Positions 61,310-64,000 of a DNA stretch of 64,000 bases are shown here, in pieces; the stretch's first letter is position 1, and each line of letters begins with the position of its first letter. The position numbers were made by a program, and so were the translations under genes. Below the pieces are notes generated by a model. That model was not told the DNA's origin. It saw nothing but the letters and a program-made list of their open reading frames with translations, and did not search any database. The stretch spans positions 22,325,469 to 22,389,468 of the forward strand of contig NW_023998415.1 of NCBI RefSeq assembly GCF_014805625.2. The letters run 5' to 3'. Source of the DNA: Glossina fuscipes. Its lineage: Eukaryota; Arthropoda; Insecta; Diptera; Glossinidae.

Positions 61310-64000
61310 ACAACAATAACGACAAAAAAAAGAAAAAAAAGAAGAAATATCGACAATGGCAAGAATCACTTTACCAACAATCACAAGAGTTGTCTAGTCC
61401 TTACGGCACAATTGACACTTGAACCTCTGAAGAAAGTATTTCCTCACCTCTCAGGCGCTACGAGCACTAAATACATGCACATATACGTATAAATACTTAC
61501 TGAAAACAAATAAAACAAAACCATCACCCCACTCAGGCCTATAAAAGAAAAAAGCCATGTTAACAAAGAACGCAAGCATGGTACTTGAATATAAATATAG
61601 AATGCTTTACGCAATCAAATATTGAAAAGAGCGTATGCGAGAAGATGGAAGGAATGGAAAAGTGATGAGTTGTGGGTTATGTTTGGGGAAAATGGCATTA
61701 GAATTTTCTCCGTTCGGCAGCTGCAAGTACTTATGATATTTAAAAGAATATTTACCGAATGAAAACACAGATGCATATCTGTGACAGATAGATGAATAGA
61801 TGGTTGAATGAAATGATATATATATATATATAAAATTCAATTCATAGGCACATGAGGAGTGAGTTGCATCCGACTTTGTACAGAGACACATACAGGATAC
61901 GATTGATTAGACCATAAGGCAAAGTTACATTTCTGTTTGAAAATTCTCTCTTACGCTTTAATATGCATGTGGCATGCACTTGTTAGCTTAAAATGTATTC
62001 GTTGTTGAGTTGTCATAGTTACTCAAAGTCAGCTTAAACTTGAATGAATTAGTTCTTCTACCCTCGCTTTTACTCTAAACCAAATATTGAAAATTCTATT
62101 AACTATAGCGGGAATTTTCTATTTAAAAAAAAAAAAAAAAAATTTTGTTTTCAAAATAAATTCTAATTTGAAATTGAAAATATTAACCGCATAGACGTTA
62201 AATAAGCAAGAAAGAAATTAAAAGTAAAAATTTTTAACAAATTGATTAAAAAAAGAAAAAGCAGAAAAAGAAGTTAAATAAGAATTGCTTACCCTAAATC
62301 TGTAACTTCAACTTTTTCCATTTTCTTTCATTAAACATTGTCACTGCCGAGGGATGCAAATATATGAAAGAAGCGTAAATGCGCTCAATAGATACCCCCA
62401 TAAAGTAACTTTTGAATTTATGTGAATAATTAAAAAAATATGCATAAATATTGCAAAAGTTCGTTCGGTATTTAAAATCGAATGTAATATAGAAAGTTTT
62501 CATGGGAGATATACATACATAGTATTTATTAATCAATTCTATGTCCTTAATTATTTGCTCAAAGTTTATCTTAAATTATTCAAAACTCTCTCTATTTCAT
62601 TTTTATAAACTATTGTGAGGTATTTTTTACACAACTTATTAATTTTTAAAGAAAATATATGTATATTTTGATGTTTTACTTAATTCATAGAATCTCCATT
62701 TCTCCATTTAGTCATAGCCAAGGGAATGCAGCAAACGAAAATTGATTGTTCTTTCATTCTTCTTGATATTCTTTTAAATTTTTATAGTCCTTTTTATAGT
62801 CCTATCTATAGTCTGATCTAATTGAGTTCATTTGTCTATTTAGCTCTGTAGATTAAATTCGTAGAGAATTTTTCTTCTACTTAGATATAATCATTCGTCT
62901 ATCTTTACTTACGACATGATCCGATGAAGATTCATTTACTTGGCACACAATCACAAGCGATTACATAATTTAGGTTATCCCGTTTTTTTTCGATTTCGTC
63001 AAAACTATGCAATGAATTTCGACCCTCATACTCAAATTGCTATAATCGGCGCAATGCTGACTCCTTGTCAACATTTACTCTGCCCGCTTGGGCAGAGTCT
63101 TGTTGGGTGGTGTTGAGGCAATTGTCTGCAAAAATGTGATCTAGCTGTGAAAATAGCTGTGGGCGTACAAACTATTTATTCAATACATTATTATCTCAAG
63201 CGCTAGCTCTCCGCGTATGCTTTCCGCCTTAAAACAATAACTCACCATTCAAATCACGAATCAGGTCACCTTCTGGTATCCTCATTGAGTCTTAGACAAG
63301 TATCAGTAAGATATCAGTCAAAATAAGTATCGGTCCGTAAAAGCAATATGCGACATACATATCGGTTGAAAGTGCTTTTAATGCTTTTTGGACCTATTAT
63401 ATTCACATTATATGTATATTTGTACGTTCACGTTTTTTTTGTATTTTTTTTCAACAGTGTAAAAACCATTTATTAACATTTCTTGTTCATATTATTATTG
63501 TTACAATGTTATAAAAATTTTGTTTAGTCCCAAAGAAATGAATTCTTATTCTAACGTAAGATGAGCGATTTTCCTCATATCGATTCGTTTAATTAATGTA
63601 GAAACGGGTCCGGGGCTATATTTCATCCACACTCTCGAAAGTCTCGATACGAATTTGCTTCGTCAGAACTTAATCTAAATCTACATTAATTTGGGCCGCA
63701 GGCTAAATGGTTCACTTTAGTTCGCTTAATCTACATTTTTTATTTTTACTTTTCATTATCTGTAGTTTCAAGTATTTATTTATCTCATTTCTATTTTATT
63801 TATTAATCTATCGAAAAAGGAAAATGTATTTATTTATTGCATAACCGTATAAAATAAATATGGTAAAGCAGTTTAATTATTTGCAAAATTTGTCTTAAAC
63901 ATTTATGGCCGGTTAACACTTAACCTTAACGCATTATACGCACCCAGGCACGTACCGACATACATTCAGGTTAAGTCTTTACAAATAAACAGGGATCCCA

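Larger units (their letters stand above)
58511..64000. other. Non-coding tract to the window end
   Basis: No gene seen. Includes a degenerate dispersed-repeat copy near 60.64-60.85 kb, a (CAA)n microsatellite at 61.26 kb, a GAATAATC tetramer-type repeat near 60945-60973 and AT-rich unique sequence. Confidence 0.5.

Noticed and set aside
1..64000. tRNA, rRNA, CRISPR or bacterial-type operons
   Set aside because: No tRNA-like B-box/cloverleaf, rRNA segment or regularly spaced repeat-spacer array was noticed; the DNA is eukaryotic in character.

Overview
The window is AT-rich animal nuclear DNA, most likely from a higher fly (Brachycera). The grounds are: long non-coding tracts full of (TA)n, (GT)n and poly-A/T runs; degraded insect-type non-LTR, mariner and possible Ty3/gypsy fragments; insect-style TATA plus initiator motifs; and a Piwi/Aubergine-type Argonaute gene fragment. 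The exact species cannot be read from the sequence; a tephritid-like fly is a guess. No bacterial-type gene organisation is present, and almost every short open frame is chance or low-complexity.

Layout. 1-13333 looks like the first intron of a minus-strand gene whose signal-peptide exon lies at 13334-13532 and ends in a consensus splice donor. 13533-37000 is non-coding, with microsatellites, a dispersed repeat, a LINE ORF1 fragment near 27.7-28.2 kb, two promoter-like motifs (6.1 kb and 30.2 kb) and one possible terminal exon (35.6 kb). 38.7-64 kb is non-coding with transposon remnants: an RNase-H-bearing LINE (39.5-40.6 kb, minus), possible Ty3/gypsy reverse-transcriptase scraps (41.2 and 53.7 kb), a second LINE with ORF1 and ORF2 pieces (44.3-45.9 kb, plus), a dispersed repeat doublet (51.5-52.4 kb) and a mariner-family transposase pseudogene (57.8-58.5 kb, minus).

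The standout locus is 37036-38664. A 301-codon plus-strand frame encodes the RG-rich tail and N domain of an Aubergine/Piwi-like protein, then runs in frame into the post-PAZ linker, so the PAZ domain is absent. It is followed at once by a nearly perfect 329-bp inverted repeat (37941-38269 and 38336-38664, 8 mismatches, 66-nt spacer). Each arm carries the last ~80 codons of the PIWI domain plus ~100 bp of 3' flank, antisense first and sense second. A transcript from the upstream piece would fold into a long hairpin matching the 3' end of a Piwi-clade gene. This could be a source of hairpin siRNAs acting on the piRNA pathway, or a rearranged dead paralog; a 10-N assembly gap lies 73 bp away and must be excluded as the cause.
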